The position numbers were made by a program, and so were the translations under genes. From contig NZ_JANUGP010000001.1 of NCBI RefSeq assembly GCF_024753135.1, positions 372,001-436,000 on the forward strand: 64,000 nucleotides of DNA. Reading direction: 5' to 3'. This document shows, piece after piece, positions 1 to 9,642 of this stretch. The notes under the pieces are model-generated. The model was not told where the DNA came from. It worked only from the letters and a program-made list of their open reading frames with translations, and did no database searches. Origin of the DNA: Streptomyces pyxinicus (GTDB lineage: Bacteria; Actinomycetota; Actinomycetes; Streptomycetales; Streptomycetaceae). How positions within the stretch are numbered: position 1 is the first letter of the stretch; each line of letters begins with the position of its first letter.

Positions 1-23
1 GGCTGCCAGATCACGCCGGGGCC

Positions 24-671
24 GTGCCGCAAACAGCGCTCCTCGACACGGTCCAGCCCGTCGCGGGCCTTACCTTTGCAAGCGCCGAGCTGTTGCAGGA
101 CCCCTTCACCCGCCTCGAAGCCGTGTTGAAGCTGTGCAGCACCCAGCTTGACGAGATCGGTCAACGCGAGTTGCTCGCTCGGGTGGGCCTCTCGGGATAT
201 GAAACCGCCGACGGCCTGACCGACGAAGACGACAACGGCCGCGACCGGGAACCCACCGACACGGAACGGGCGACCGGACCGGCCAAGCGCCGGGAATACC
301 GGGGCTCACGGCCGGTTCGCAACGCCGGAATCGTGGCCGAGGTCAAGGAAATGTACGGCCACGCTTGTCAGGTGTGTGGAACTCGTCTCAGGTACCTGGG
401 CGAACGCTACAACCAGGCCGCCCACATCCGTGGCCTGGGATCCCCGCACAATGGTCCGGACGAACTGCCCAACCTTCTCTGCCTCTGCCCCAATCACCAC
501 ATCCTCTTCGACGGCCTCGAGATCTATGTTGACACCGACGGCGCCGTCAGGTGGACACACGGGGGTGGCTCTCTTGGCCAACTCCGCCAAAACGCCCGCC
601 ACAAGATCGATGAGGCGTACCTGCGCTATCACCGAGCCCTGTGTGCACTTCACGCGCGGACGGCGAAATAG
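24..671 (+). CDS. McrA-like HNH endonuclease (possibly 5'-truncated)
   Basis: Putative modification-dependent DNA endonuclease. The C-terminal half shows a beta-beta-alpha-Me HNH fold: a zinc pair CQVC near residues 115-118, the catalytic-type segment QAAHIRGLG near 131-139, and CPNHH near 155-159. This arrangement is known from the HNH domains of ScoMcrA-type type IV restriction enzymes of Streptomyces. Residues 60-100 are charged and look like a linker. The frame is open to the left edge of the window, so the GTG used here may be internal and an SRA or sulfur-recognition domain may lie outside. The gene converges on the DUF2075 gene with only 22 bases between the stops. The HNH call is firm; the substrate (methylated or phosphorothioated DNA) is inference. 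Confidence 0.8.
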   Translation: MPQTALLDTVQPVAGLTFASAELLQDPFTRLEAVLKLCSTQLDEIGQRELLARVGLSGYETADGLTDEDDNGRDREPTDTERATGPAKRREYRGSRPVRNAGIVAEVKEMYGHACQVCGTRLRYLGERYNQAAHIRGLGSPHNGPDELPNLLCLCPNHHILFDGLEIYVDTDGAVRWTHGGGSLGQLRQNARHKIDEAYLRYHRALCALHARTAK

Positions 672-693
672 CCGCTCGGGTACGCCGGCCGCG

Positions 694-2544
694 TCAGGCC
701 GACACGGCCTTGCCGACGCCCTCGCCCACCAGCTCCCGCAGCTTCTCCCGTGTCTCAAGGTCGGTCGAGTACACGATCGTGCCGACCATGCCCCGGGTCA
801 GCAGTACCTTGTACGTGTTGCGGATCAGTCGGTCCACGTCGGCATCCGAGGTCGCCTTCTTGAACGCCGGGTCTTTGGAGGCGATGCGGTCGGTGACCCA
901 GCGGTCACCGCGCCAGAGCAGGTCGGGACCGATGATGACGCCGGACCAGTCGTACTCGAAACCCTGGGCGGTGTAGACACAACCGACCTGGCCGAAGCCG
1001 GCCGGGTCGGTGGCCCAGAGCGCGGCCGGAGGGGCGCCGGAAACGGAGCGGTCGCCGCGGAGGTTCCAGGGGCGCGCCCAGTCATCGATGACGACGTCGG
1101 GCGGGAGCGGGGCGCCGGGCCTGGGCTCCGGGGACCAGTTCCAGCAATAGCCGGCGGACATGCGTGCGCCGTAGCCCTGGGCGCGGCGGCCCTCGAGGAA
1201 TGCCTCCATCTCCTGGGGGCTGTCGGCGACCAGCAGGTGCATCCGGTCGTCGGGTTCCCAGACGACGGCTCCGCCCGACTCGAGGCCGAGGAGACGGACG
1301 ACCCAGCGCAGGTAGGCGTCGCTGCCACCGCAACGGAACTGGCTGTCCAGCGGGACCACGTGGCAGGGGATGTCGCGCTCGGCCGCCGCCGCCCTGATGT
1401 CGGCCACGGTGCCCATCTCCCCTGGACGCACGACCTGGTGCTCGTCGAGGAAGAAAACAGGTACGTAGGCGACGTCGATCAGTTCGTCGATCTGGGCCCT
1501 GCCGGTCCGGTTCGCGGCGCGCGTGTAGCGGTTGGCCGAGGTCTCCCGGATGCGGTGTGCCTCGTCGCAGATGAGGGCACCCAAGCTGTTCTTCTCGGCG
1601 GTCATGAAGCTGTTGAAGTACTTGAACAGGTCCTGGACCTCCCGCTTGCGGGAGCCCGCGACCTTCCGCATCGTCTTGGTGAACGACTGCGATCCGGTGG
1701 CGTGCAGAGCCGGGACTCCGCGCCGGTACAGCTCACCCAGCAACTGGAGGGCGATCACGCTCTTGCCGGTGCCGGGGCCGCCGGTGACGATCACCACTTC
1801 CTTGCGGTCGGCGTGCTTGGCCTTCTCCACCGCGTTGAGCACCATGCGGTAGGCGACCTGCTGCTCGTCGAGCAGCACGAACTGCTGCCGCTCGCGTACC
1901 TCCTCCGCGGCCACGGACATCAGCTGCTTCGACGGCACGGTGGCGCCCGCGAGCAGCTCGTCCGCGACGGCGGCCCCGGCATGCCGGTCGCTCAGCCTGG
2001 AGCGGAGGTGGTCGAGGAAGGCACCACGACGTTCATCGGTGAAGAGCAGTCCGTGACCGTCGCGCTCGATCTCACGCAGACCGGTCACGCCGAACTCCGT
2101 GGCGTTGTGCAGGAACGCCACACCGTTGACGCGGTGCGCGTGGTCAGCCACCGCCCCGTTGAAATTGACGAGGTAGTCGCAGTAGCGGCGCACCTGTTCG
2201 ACGGGGTTGAGAACGGGATGGGCATAGGCGTCCACATGGCACAAGGTGGGGTCGTCCTCGTGCGGGAGTGCCTGGCTCCACTGCTTCAGTTCCACCACGA
2301 CGTACGACGGCTCCCCGGTGACAGGATGCACGCCGGCCAGCACCACGTCCGCGCGCTTGCTGTTGAGAGGAAGCGCGTACTCCAGCATGACCTCGACATC
2401 CCCGAGGCCCGCGTCGTTGAGCGCGGCTGCCAGCACCGGGATGCTGCGCTCCCAGGAACGCGCCTCCGAGGTACCGGGGCGGTAGCCGTGCATATGGACG
2501 AACCGGTCGGTCAGGTGCAGGAACAGCGAACCGTCAAGTGCCAT
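694..2544 (-). CDS. DUF2075 helicase-like protein with possible N-terminal nuclease segment
   Basis: Large ATPase of the DUF2075 (COG3410) superfamily 1-like group. From the chosen ATG, residues 66-87 contain RADVVLAG followed by VVVELKQW, the spacing of a PD-(D/E)XK nuclease core (D...ExK). Then come Walker A GGPGTGKS near 255-262, Walker B LICDEAH near 324-330, and helicase-like motifs around LDSQFRCGG and YTAQGFEYDWSGVI near the C-terminus. The frame also extends to a GTG at 2643, but those 33 residues look non-homologous and neither start has a strong ribosome site. It lies tail-to-tail with the HNH nuclease, which suggests a nucleic-acid defence or repair role. The helicase call is firm; nuclease activity is inferred from a motif only. 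Confidence 0.82.
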   Translation of the reverse strand: MALDGSLFLHLTDRFVHMHGYRPGTSEARSWERSIPVLAAALNDAGLGDVEVMLEYALPLNSKRADVVLAGVHPVTGEPSYVVVELKQWSQALPHEDDPTLCHVDAYAHPVLNPVEQVRRYCDYLVNFNGAVADHAHRVNGVAFLHNATEFGVTGLREIERDGHGLLFTDERRGAFLDHLRSRLSDRHAGAAVADELLAGATVPSKQLMSVAAEEVRERQQFVLLDEQQVAYRMVLNAVEKAKHADRKEVVIVTGGPGTGKSVIALQLLGELYRRGVPALHATGSQSFTKTMRKVAGSRKREVQDLFKYFNSFMTAEKNSLGALICDEAHRIRETSANRYTRAANRTGRAQIDELIDVAYVPVFFLDEHQVVRPGEMGTVADIRAAAAERDIPCHVVPLDSQFRCGGSDAYLRWVVRLLGLESGGAVVWEPDDRMHLLVADSPQEMEAFLEGRRAQGYGARMSAGYCWNWSPEPRPGAPLPPDVVIDDWARPWNLRGDRSVSGAPPAALWATDPAGFGQVGCVYTAQGFEYDWSGVIIGPDLLWRGDRWVTDRIASKDPAFKKATSDADVDRLIRNTYKVLLTRGMVGTIVYSTDLETREKLRELVGEGVGKAVSA

Positions 2545-2749
2545 GACGGCGACCGTTTGAGCGGACGCGCGGAACAGCAAGGACTTCCCCCAGGCAGCAC
2601 GAAGTGACTCGTGCGGGTGGGGGCATGTCCTTCGGAACTCCACCAGGGTGGAGCGGAAGCCCGTCGGGCCGCGATGACGATGACACAGAGATTACCCGGC
2701 GATGCCGACAGCGATGATGGCGGCCGCCCGGGGGCCGGGGCGGGTGCCC

Positions 2750-2783
2750 GAGGGCCCGGGCTCTCCGCAGACCCCGGGCCCTC
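2750..2783 (-). terminator. Strong hairpin downstream of the GH16 gene
   Basis: Perfect 11-bp stem GAGGGCCCGGG / CCCGGGCCCTC with a 12-base loop, 38 bases past the GH16 stop. There is no U-tract, which is common for actinobacterial terminators. Confidence 0.6.
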
Positions 2784-2788
2784 TCCCT

Positions 2789-2808
2789 GTCGGCTGTGTC
2801 CAGCCGAC
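2789..2808 (-). terminator. Second hairpin next to the GH16 stop
   Basis: Perfect 8-bp stem GTCGGCTG / CAGCCGAC with a TGTC tetraloop, 12 bases after the GH16 stop. With the adjacent larger hairpin it probably forms a tandem terminator that also protects the upstream region of the DUF2075 gene. Confidence 0.55.
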
Positions 2809-2820
2809 TGTCGAGCCCCT

Positions 2821-4734
2821 TCAGCCCTTCTGCTCCACCCGCACCCAGTCCACCTCCACCTGCACTCCCCCGCTCGCGACGCGGTCCACGCTGGACTGCG
2901 GGAGGCCCCAGTAGGGGGTGGTGGCCTTGTTCCAGCCGGCCGGGTAGGCGCCGCCGAGGGCGAGGTTGAGGATGACGTACTGGTTGTGGTCGTAGACCCA
3001 CTGGCCGCGGGTGGATTCGAGCTTTTCGCGGGTCGTCTCCTGGACCAGGCGGTCGTCCACGGAGAAGCGCATCGCCGTCGGGGTCCATTCGACGGCGTAG
3101 GTGTGCCACTGGTCGGCGGTGCCGCCGCCCGGGTAGGTCTGGCGGGCGCCGATGTTGCCGTCGGCGGAGTAGCCGGGGCCGTGCAGGGCGGTGCTGGTCC
3201 AGTCGCCGTAGCCGATGTTCTCCATGATGTCGGTCTCGCCGGAGGCCGGCCAGGAGACGGACGGGTCGTCGACGTTGCTGCCCAGCAGCCAGAAGGCGGG
3301 CCAGAAGCCGTCGCCGACGGGCAGTTTCATGCGGGCGCTGACCTTGCCGTAGGTGAAGTCGAAGTGGGTGTTGGTGTCGACGCGGCCGGAGGTGAAGTCG
3401 TAGGTGCCGCCGCCCGCCTTGGTGCAGCCCTTGCAGTACTTGGCCTTCAGGACCAGGCTGCCGTTCTGGGTGCTGATGTTGTCCGGGGAGTCGACGTACG
3501 CCTGTGACTCGCCGTTGACCGAGCCCATCTCGGTGCCGGTGCGCACCACCCGCCACTTGGAGCGGTCGAGGGCGGCGCCGGTGAAGTCGTCGAAGAACGT
3601 GGTGCGGTAGGAGCCGGACTGGTCGGCCGGGAGCGCCGGGTAGGCGGCCGAGGCGCTGCCGCCCGTGCCCCAGACCTGGAACTCGTAGAGGGAGTAGCCG
3701 AACTGGGCGGTGGCCGGCGCCGGGTTGTAGAAGGAGCGGCGTTCCTTGCCGAGCATGCGGACGTAGCGGCCGCTCGCCGGTGTGGACAGTCTGACCGTGT
3801 CGTGCAGGCCGGCCGCGTCGCCGGGTGCCTTGACATTGGCGCGGCGCGCGGCGATGTCGGCGGCCGAGGGCTCGTAGACCGTGCGCCAGGTGCGGTTGTC
3901 GTCGGAGACCTGGACGAGGTAGTCGACGGCGTAGGCGGACTCCCAGTACAGGTCGACGGTGTCGATGGCCGACCGCGCGCCGAGGTCCACCGAGACCCAG
4001 CGGTCGGTGTTCCAGTCGCTCGACCAGCGGCTGGTGTCGCCCTTGAGGTCGGCGGGCCATCCGCCGTCGGTGAGGAAGGACGGGGAGTGGCCCGCGTCCT
4101 GGTAGTAGTTCGAGAACGCCGGGTGGTTGAGGGCGAGGTTGGTGCGGGTGGTGGAGGCGGGGGCCGGTTCGCCGCCGTAGACCTTGAAGTTGTAGAGGGA
4201 GTAGCCGTACGGGGTGGCGCGCTGGACGCCGCGCAGACGGATGTAGCGGCCGGTGACGTCCTGGGGGTAGGTGTGCGTGGTGACCGAGCCGCCGGTGCCG
4301 TCGGTCTCGGTGGAGAAGGGCGTCCAGTCGGTGCCGTTCTTCGAGACCTCCAGGACGTACCGCTTGCCGTACGCCGCCTCCCAGTCGAGGACGACGCGGT
4401 CGACGCGGAGCACCGTGCCGAGGTCGACGCGGATCCAGGCGTCGTCGGCGAAGTCGCTGGACCAGCGGGTAGTGCTGTTGCCGTCGAAGGCGAGGCCCGG
4501 GCCGGTGCCGGCGTTCTCGCTGCCGGACGCGGTGACGGCGGCCGGGTTCACGGCGTAGGCGTCGGCCGCGCGGTCGGTGTCCCAGGCGACGGCGGTGGGG
4601 GCGGCGGAGGCGGGGACGGCCAGGAACGGCGCCGCGCAGAGCAGGGCCGTGGTGGCCGCGAGGGCGGCGAGCAGGGGGCGGGGGGTGCGGGGTGTACGGG
4701 GTCGGGGTGTACGGGCTCGGGTGCGGGTGGACAT
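2821..4734 (-). CDS. Secreted GH16 endo-beta-glucanase with two discoidin (CBM32/F5-8C) domains
   Basis: Extracellular glycoside hydrolase of 637 residues. An Arg-rich n-region, a hydrophobic segment (21-40) and an AxA cleavage site near residue 44 form a signal peptide. Two F5/8-type C (discoidin) carbohydrate-binding domains follow at about 50-190 and 198-355; each ends in the GYSLYNFKVYG / GYSLYEFQVWG pattern typical of the fold. The C-terminal GH16 domain (about 375-637) carries the catalytic motif GETDIMEN (nucleophile and acid/base Glu around the Asp). GH16 enzymes of this type usually cut beta-1,3 or mixed-linkage glucan. AAGGAG lies just before the ATG. It is next to a beta-glucosidase and sugar transporter, so a role in external glucan breakdown is likely; exact specificity is unknown. 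Confidence 0.92.
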   Translation of the reverse strand: MSTRTRARTPRPRTPRTPRPLLAALAATTALLCAAPFLAVPASAAPTAVAWDTDRAADAYAVNPAAVTASGSENAGTGPGLAFDGNSTTRWSSDFADDAWIRVDLGTVLRVDRVVLDWEAAYGKRYVLEVSKNGTDWTPFSTETDGTGGSVTTHTYPQDVTGRYIRLRGVQRATPYGYSLYNFKVYGGEPAPASTTRTNLALNHPAFSNYYQDAGHSPSFLTDGGWPADLKGDTSRWSSDWNTDRWVSVDLGARSAIDTVDLYWESAYAVDYLVQVSDDNRTWRTVYEPSAADIAARRANVKAPGDAAGLHDTVRLSTPASGRYVRMLGKERRSFYNPAPATAQFGYSLYEFQVWGTGGSASAAYPALPADQSGSYRTTFFDDFTGAALDRSKWRVVRTGTEMGSVNGESQAYVDSPDNISTQNGSLVLKAKYCKGCTKAGGGTYDFTSGRVDTNTHFDFTYGKVSARMKLPVGDGFWPAFWLLGSNVDDPSVSWPASGETDIMENIGYGDWTSTALHGPGYSADGNIGARQTYPGGGTADQWHTYAVEWTPTAMRFSVDDRLVQETTREKLESTRGQWVYDHNQYVILNLALGGAYPAGWNKATTPYWGLPQSSVDRVASGGVQVEVDWVRVEQKG

Positions 4735-4817
4735 GCGGCTCTCCTTGTGGGGTGGAGGTGCGCTTCCTGTGACGCCGCAGGTCTGTCACGTGCATGACAT
4801 GCCCGGGGGGTGGTGAG

Positions 4818-4855
4818 ACCGGTGGGCGCAGGCCTCCCCGCCTGCGCCCACCGGT
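4818..4855 (-). terminator. Perfect hairpin terminator ending the transporter/beta-glucosidase operon
   Basis: Perfect 16-bp stem, arms 4818-4833 and 4840-4855, with a 6-base loop, 15 bases past the GH1 stop. It separates the GH1 operon from the GH16 gene, which must therefore have its own promoter in 4735-4817. Confidence 0.8.
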
Positions 4856-4869
4856 GGTTCAGAACCGGC

Positions 4870-6234
<1,365 letters not shown>

Positions 6235-6284
6235 GGAAGTCCCTTCGGGAAATGGGGGGTTGACCGGTCGGCCGACGGCGTCGG

Positions 6285-7145
6285 TCACTTGACGGCGCCC
6301 GCCGTCAGACCGGCCACGAGATAGCGCTGGAGCAGCAGGAAGCCCGCGACCACGGGCACGCTCACCACCAGCGAGGCGGCCATGATCTGGTTCCAGTAGA
6401 CGTCGTTGAGGGTGGAGTAGCCCTGGAGCCCGACGGCGAGGGTCCGGGTGGCGTCGTTGGTCATGACGGAGGCGAAGAGCACTTCTCCCCACGCGGTCAT
6501 GAACGCGTAGACGGCGACCGCGACGATGCCGGGGATCGCGGCCGGTACGACGATCCGCAGCAGCGCGCCGAGCGGACCGCAGCCGTCCACCAGCGCCGCC
6601 TCGTCCAGGTCGCGCGGCACCGAGTCGAAGTACCCGATCAGCATCCAGATCGAGAACGGCAGGGAGAAGGTGAGGTACGTCAGGATCAGTCCGCCGCGCG
6701 AGCCGAACAGGGCGATGCCGGTGGCGTTGCCGATGTTGACGTAGATCAGGAACAGCGGGAGCAGGAAGAGGATGCCCGGGAACATCTGGGTGGACAGCAC
6801 GGTGACCGTGAAGACGCGCTTGCCCCGGAATTCGTAGCGGCTGACCGCGTAGGCGGCGAACACCGCGATGACCACCGAGCAGACGGTCGCCGCGCCGGCC
6901 ACGATCAGCGAGTTCACGAAGTACTTGGCGAGCGGGACCGTCGACCAGATGTCGATGTATGGCCGGATCGTCAGCCCGCTGGGCAGCCAGCGGAACTCGC
7001 CGGTGACGTCCGCGAGCGGCTTCAGCGAGCTGGAGACCATCACGTACACCGGGATCAGCACGAAACCGGTCAGCAGGGTCAGGAAGATTCGCCGGGACCA
7101 GACGAACGAACGCGGCGGTGCCATGGGCGAGGTGGGGCTAGACAT
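6285..7145 (-). CDS. Carbohydrate ABC transporter permease, MalG type
   Basis: Inner-membrane subunit of a CUT1-type sugar importer, 286 residues with about six transmembrane helices. The first ([19 protein letters not shown]) is at residues 20-40. The EAA loop that docks the ATPase is present as [21 protein letters not shown] near residues 175-195. The ATG lies inside the last codons of the preceding permease (8-base overlap), so the two are translationally coupled. No ATPase gene is in the cluster; in Streptomyces a shared MsiK-type ATPase usually serves such importers, which is inference here. Confidence 0.92.
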   Translation of the reverse strand: MSSPTSPMAPPRSFVWSRRIFLTLLTGFVLIPVYVMVSSSLKPLADVTGEFRWLPSGLTIRPYIDIWSTVPLAKYFVNSLIVAGAATVCSVVIAVFAAYAVSRYEFRGKRVFTVTVLSTQMFPGILFLLPLFLIYVNIGNATGIALFGSRGGLILTYLTFSLPFSIWMLIGYFDSVPRDLDEAALVDGCGPLGALLRIVVPAAIPGIVAVAVYAFMTAWGEVLFASVMTNDATRTLAVGLQGYSTLNDVYWNQIMAASLVVSVPVVAGFLLLQRYLVAGLTAGAVK

Positions 7146-8133
7146 CGGCGGCCCTCCGTCCGCGCGAGGTGAACAGGAGGTACCCGCCGGTCACGACCAG
7201 CAGGAAGAGCAGCAGCAGCACGGACATGGCCGAGCCGGTGCCGAAGTTCCAGGTGACGAAGGAGGCTTGATAGATGTGCACCGAGATCAGGTCGGCGGCC
7301 TCCGGCGCGGCCTTGCCGAATAGGACGTAGGGCGTGTTGAAGTCGTTGAACGTCCACAGGAACAGCACCAGGACCAGTACCTGGTTGACCGGCCGGAGCG
7401 AGGGCAGGGTGATGCGGCGGAGCTGCTGCCACATCCCGGCGCCGTCCAGCGCGGCGGCCTCGTACAGCTCGCCGGGGATGTTCTGGAGGCCGGCCATCAC
7501 GATGAGGAAGGCGAACGGCCAGCCCTTCCACACAGACACGGTCAGCAGGGCGTAGAAGCTGTTGTCGCCGATCAGCCAGAAGGACCGCTCGTCGGTGAGG
7601 TGCAACTGGTCGTGCAGGACGTGGTTCACCAGGCCGTTGTCGTGCTGGAACATGAACACCCAGGTGATCACGGCCGCGTAGACGGGCAGCGCGTACGGCA
7701 CCAGGAACAGCGCGCGCAGCAGTCCGCGGCCGCGGAAGGTGCCCTGCATGTAGACGGCCGCCGCGGTGCCGATGAGCCAGCACAGGCCGACCGAGAGCAG
7801 GGTGAAGCCGACGGTGACGAAGAAGGAGTGCAGCAGGGCCTCGCCGACGGGGGCGTCGAAGTCCACGGACACCTGGTAGTTGCCGAGGCCGGACCAGGGG
7901 GCGGTGCCCCAGTCGCGGATGTAGAACTGGGTGAGTTCCTTGAAGCTCATCACGATGCCGATGACCATCGGCACCAGGTGCACGAGGAGTTCGAGCAGCA
8001 GGGCGGGCAGGAGCAGCAGGTAGGGGAGCCCGATGCGGCGGATCCGCCCGGTGCGGCGGCGGGGTTCGCGCGCCGCACCGGGGGACGTCTTGCGCACCGG
8101 CTCCTGGAGAGCGGTGGTGGTCATCGTGCTCAC
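7138..8133 (-). CDS. Carbohydrate ABC transporter permease, MalF type
   Basis: Membrane partner of the MalG-type permease, 331 residues with about six transmembrane segments starting with LPYLLLLPALLLELLVHLVP near residue 35. The EAA motif reads YEAAALDGAGMWQQLRRITLP. The GTG at 8133 is chosen because it overlaps the TGA of the binding-protein gene (GTGA), a tight coupling; an ATG nine bases further in is the alternative. The Arg-rich N-terminus should stay in the cytoplasm. It forms the translocation pore for the sugar delivered by the upstream lipoprotein. Confidence 0.92.
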   Translation of the reverse strand: MSTMTTTALQEPVRKTSPGAAREPRRRTGRIRRIGLPYLLLLPALLLELLVHLVPMVIGIVMSFKELTQFYIRDWGTAPWSGLGNYQVSVDFDAPVGEALLHSFFVTVGFTLLSVGLCWLIGTAAAVYMQGTFRGRGLLRALFLVPYALPVYAAVITWVFMFQHDNGLVNHVLHDQLHLTDERSFWLIGDNSFYALLTVSVWKGWPFAFLIVMAGLQNIPGELYEAAALDGAGMWQQLRRITLPSLRPVNQVLVLVLFLWTFNDFNTPYVLFGKAAPEAADLISVHIYQASFVTWNFGTGSAMSVLLLLFLLVVTGGYLLFTSRGRRAADV

Positions 8134-9446
8134 GCCGCCGGCATCTGCTGCTGGGCCTTCTCCAGCTTGGCCTTGACGGAGTCGGCGGTGACCGCGCGGC
8201 CGGCCGCCGCGTCGGCGAACAGGTCCTTGACGGCCGTGCCGACCGCCGTCTCGAACTGGGACTCCGAGGACACCTGCGGCAGGGCTGCGGCGCTGGTGGC
8301 GAGGGTGTTCTTCAGCACCGCGTTGGCCGGGGAGTTGAAGGCGGCGTCCGACTGGGCGCCCTTGACCGGTGGGATGGAGGTGTAGGCGGTGTTGAGGATC
8401 TTCTGCTCCGCGTCGCTGGTCATGAACTTCACGAACTGCGTGGCGCCGTCGAGGTTGTGGCTGTTCTTGAAGACGGCGATGTTGATGCCGGCGACCATCG
8501 AGTTGGTCTGGGCGCCGGTGCCGGGGGTGCCCGAGCGCACCGGCACGGGCGTGATGCCGTAGTCGTCCTCGCTCATGCCCTGGGACTTGAGGTTGGCGGC
8601 GGCCGACTGCCACAGCAGCATGGCCTGCTTGCCCTTGGCGAAGTCGCTGACGGACTGGTTCTGCGCGTACTCGGCGTCGCCGGTCGGGATGACCTTGTCC
8701 TCGGCCATCAGGTCGACGTACTGCTTGACGGCGTCCACGATCTTGGGGTTGGTGAAGTCGGGCTTGCCGTCGGCGGTGAAGAAGTCGGCGCCGTGCTGCT
8801 TGGCGAAGACGAAGACGTGGTGGATGTTCTCCGACACGTTCGCGCCCTCGGCGCCGATCACCGACTTGCCCTTGGCCTTGATCTTCTTGCCGTCGGCGAC
8901 CAGTTCGTCCCAGGTGGTGGGCGGCTTGGCGATGCCGGCCTCGGCGAAGATCTTCTTGTTGTAGTAGAGGGCGTACGCCATCGAGTACAGCGGTACGGCG
9001 GCCGGGTCCTTGTCCGTGGCGCCGGTGGAGCCGAGCGCGGAGTCGACGAAGCGGTCCTTGCCGCCGATCTTGCCGAAGTTCTTCGCGTCCCAGGGCAGCA
9101 GCGCGCCGGTGGCCTGGAGGGAGGCGCTCCAGGTGTTGCCGATGTTCAGCACGTCCGGGCCCTGACCCGAGGTCGTCGCCGTGAGGATGCGGTTGAGCAG
9201 GTCGGACCAGGGCACGACCTCCAGCTTGACCTTGATGCCGCTCTGCTTCTGGAACTTGTCCAGCTCGGGCTGGAGGACCTGCTTGTCCACGGCGATGCTG
9301 GCGCCCTGGTTGGAGGCCCAGTACGTCAGGGTCTTCGGCGAGTCGTTTGACCCGCCGCCGCTGGACGAACCGCCGCCACAGGCGGTGGCCGCGAGGGCCA
9401 GAGACATGGTCACGGCGCCTACGGCCGCGGCTCTGATGCTGCGCAT
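8130..9446 (-). CDS. Sugar-binding lipoprotein of an ABC importer
   Basis: Extracellular solute-binding protein of 438 residues (family 1 / MalE-like). The N-terminus has a lipoprotein signal with Cys at about residue 23 (LALAATAC) followed by a Gly/Ser-rich tether. The family pattern LTYWASNQGA, then PDVLNIGNTWSASLQATGALLP, and the typical lobe-hinge segments are visible. It is the first gene of the operon binding protein - permease - permease - beta-glucosidase and sits opposite a divergent ROK regulator. It captures an oligosaccharide at the cell surface; beta-glucan fragments are the most likely ligand because of the flanking GH1 and GH16 enzymes (inference). Confidence 0.93.
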   Translation of the reverse strand: MRSIRAAAVGAVTMSLALAATACGGGSSSGGGSNDSPKTLTYWASNQGASIAVDKQVLQPELDKFQKQSGIKVKLEVVPWSDLLNRILTATTSGQGPDVLNIGNTWSASLQATGALLPWDAKNFGKIGGKDRFVDSALGSTGATDKDPAAVPLYSMAYALYYNKKIFAEAGIAKPPTTWDELVADGKKIKAKGKSVIGAEGANVSENIHHVFVFAKQHGADFFTADGKPDFTNPKIVDAVKQYVDLMAEDKVIPTGDAEYAQNQSVSDFAKGKQAMLLWQSAAANLKSQGMSEDDYGITPVPVRSGTPGTGAQTNSMVAGINIAVFKNSHNLDGATQFVKFMTSDAEQKILNTAYTSIPPVKGAQSDAAFNSPANAVLKNTLATSAAALPQVSSESQFETAVGTAVKDLFADAAAGRAVTADSVKAKLEKAQQQMPAA

Positions 9447-9536
9447 GGCTCCTGGTGTCCCTTTCCGGGAGTCGAGAACCGCGAGGACCGCCCGCGCGGT
9501 CCGACACCCCGTTCGGCCCGCGAAGCCCCCTCATGG

Positions 9537-9563
9537 CTTAATTTAGGACGTGAGTTAAACCTC
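9537..9563. promoter_or_regulatory. AT-rich candidate operator between the sugar operon and the ROK regulator
   Basis: An AT-rich island in very GC-rich DNA, with a weak dyad (TTTA at 9542-9545, TAAA at 9556-9559, centre 9550). It lies between two divergent genes, about 90 bases from each, where an autoregulated ROK repressor would bind. No experiment supports it. Confidence 0.4.
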
Positions 9564-9642
9564 AGGAGAAACGAACGTCAAGGGATCCGGCAGCGGCAAC
9601 CGGTCGGCAGTGCCGGAAAACCGCGGGAAAAGGGGAGGCCAG

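Noticed and set aside
376..2607. Long plus-strand open frame opposite the DUF2075 gene
   Set aside because: Antisense shadow typical of GC-rich DNA; composition is rich in Gly, Val, Arg and has no family features, while the minus strand has clear motifs.
8130..9446. Naming the importer cebEFG
   Set aside because: Arrangement is similar, but the regulator is ROK and not LacI type, and the sugar is unknown; no symbol assigned.
7138..9534. Single long minus frame joining the binding protein region and the MalF permease
   Set aside because: Upstream part is out of frame with the real lipoprotein gene; the permease starts at the GTGA overlap at 8133.
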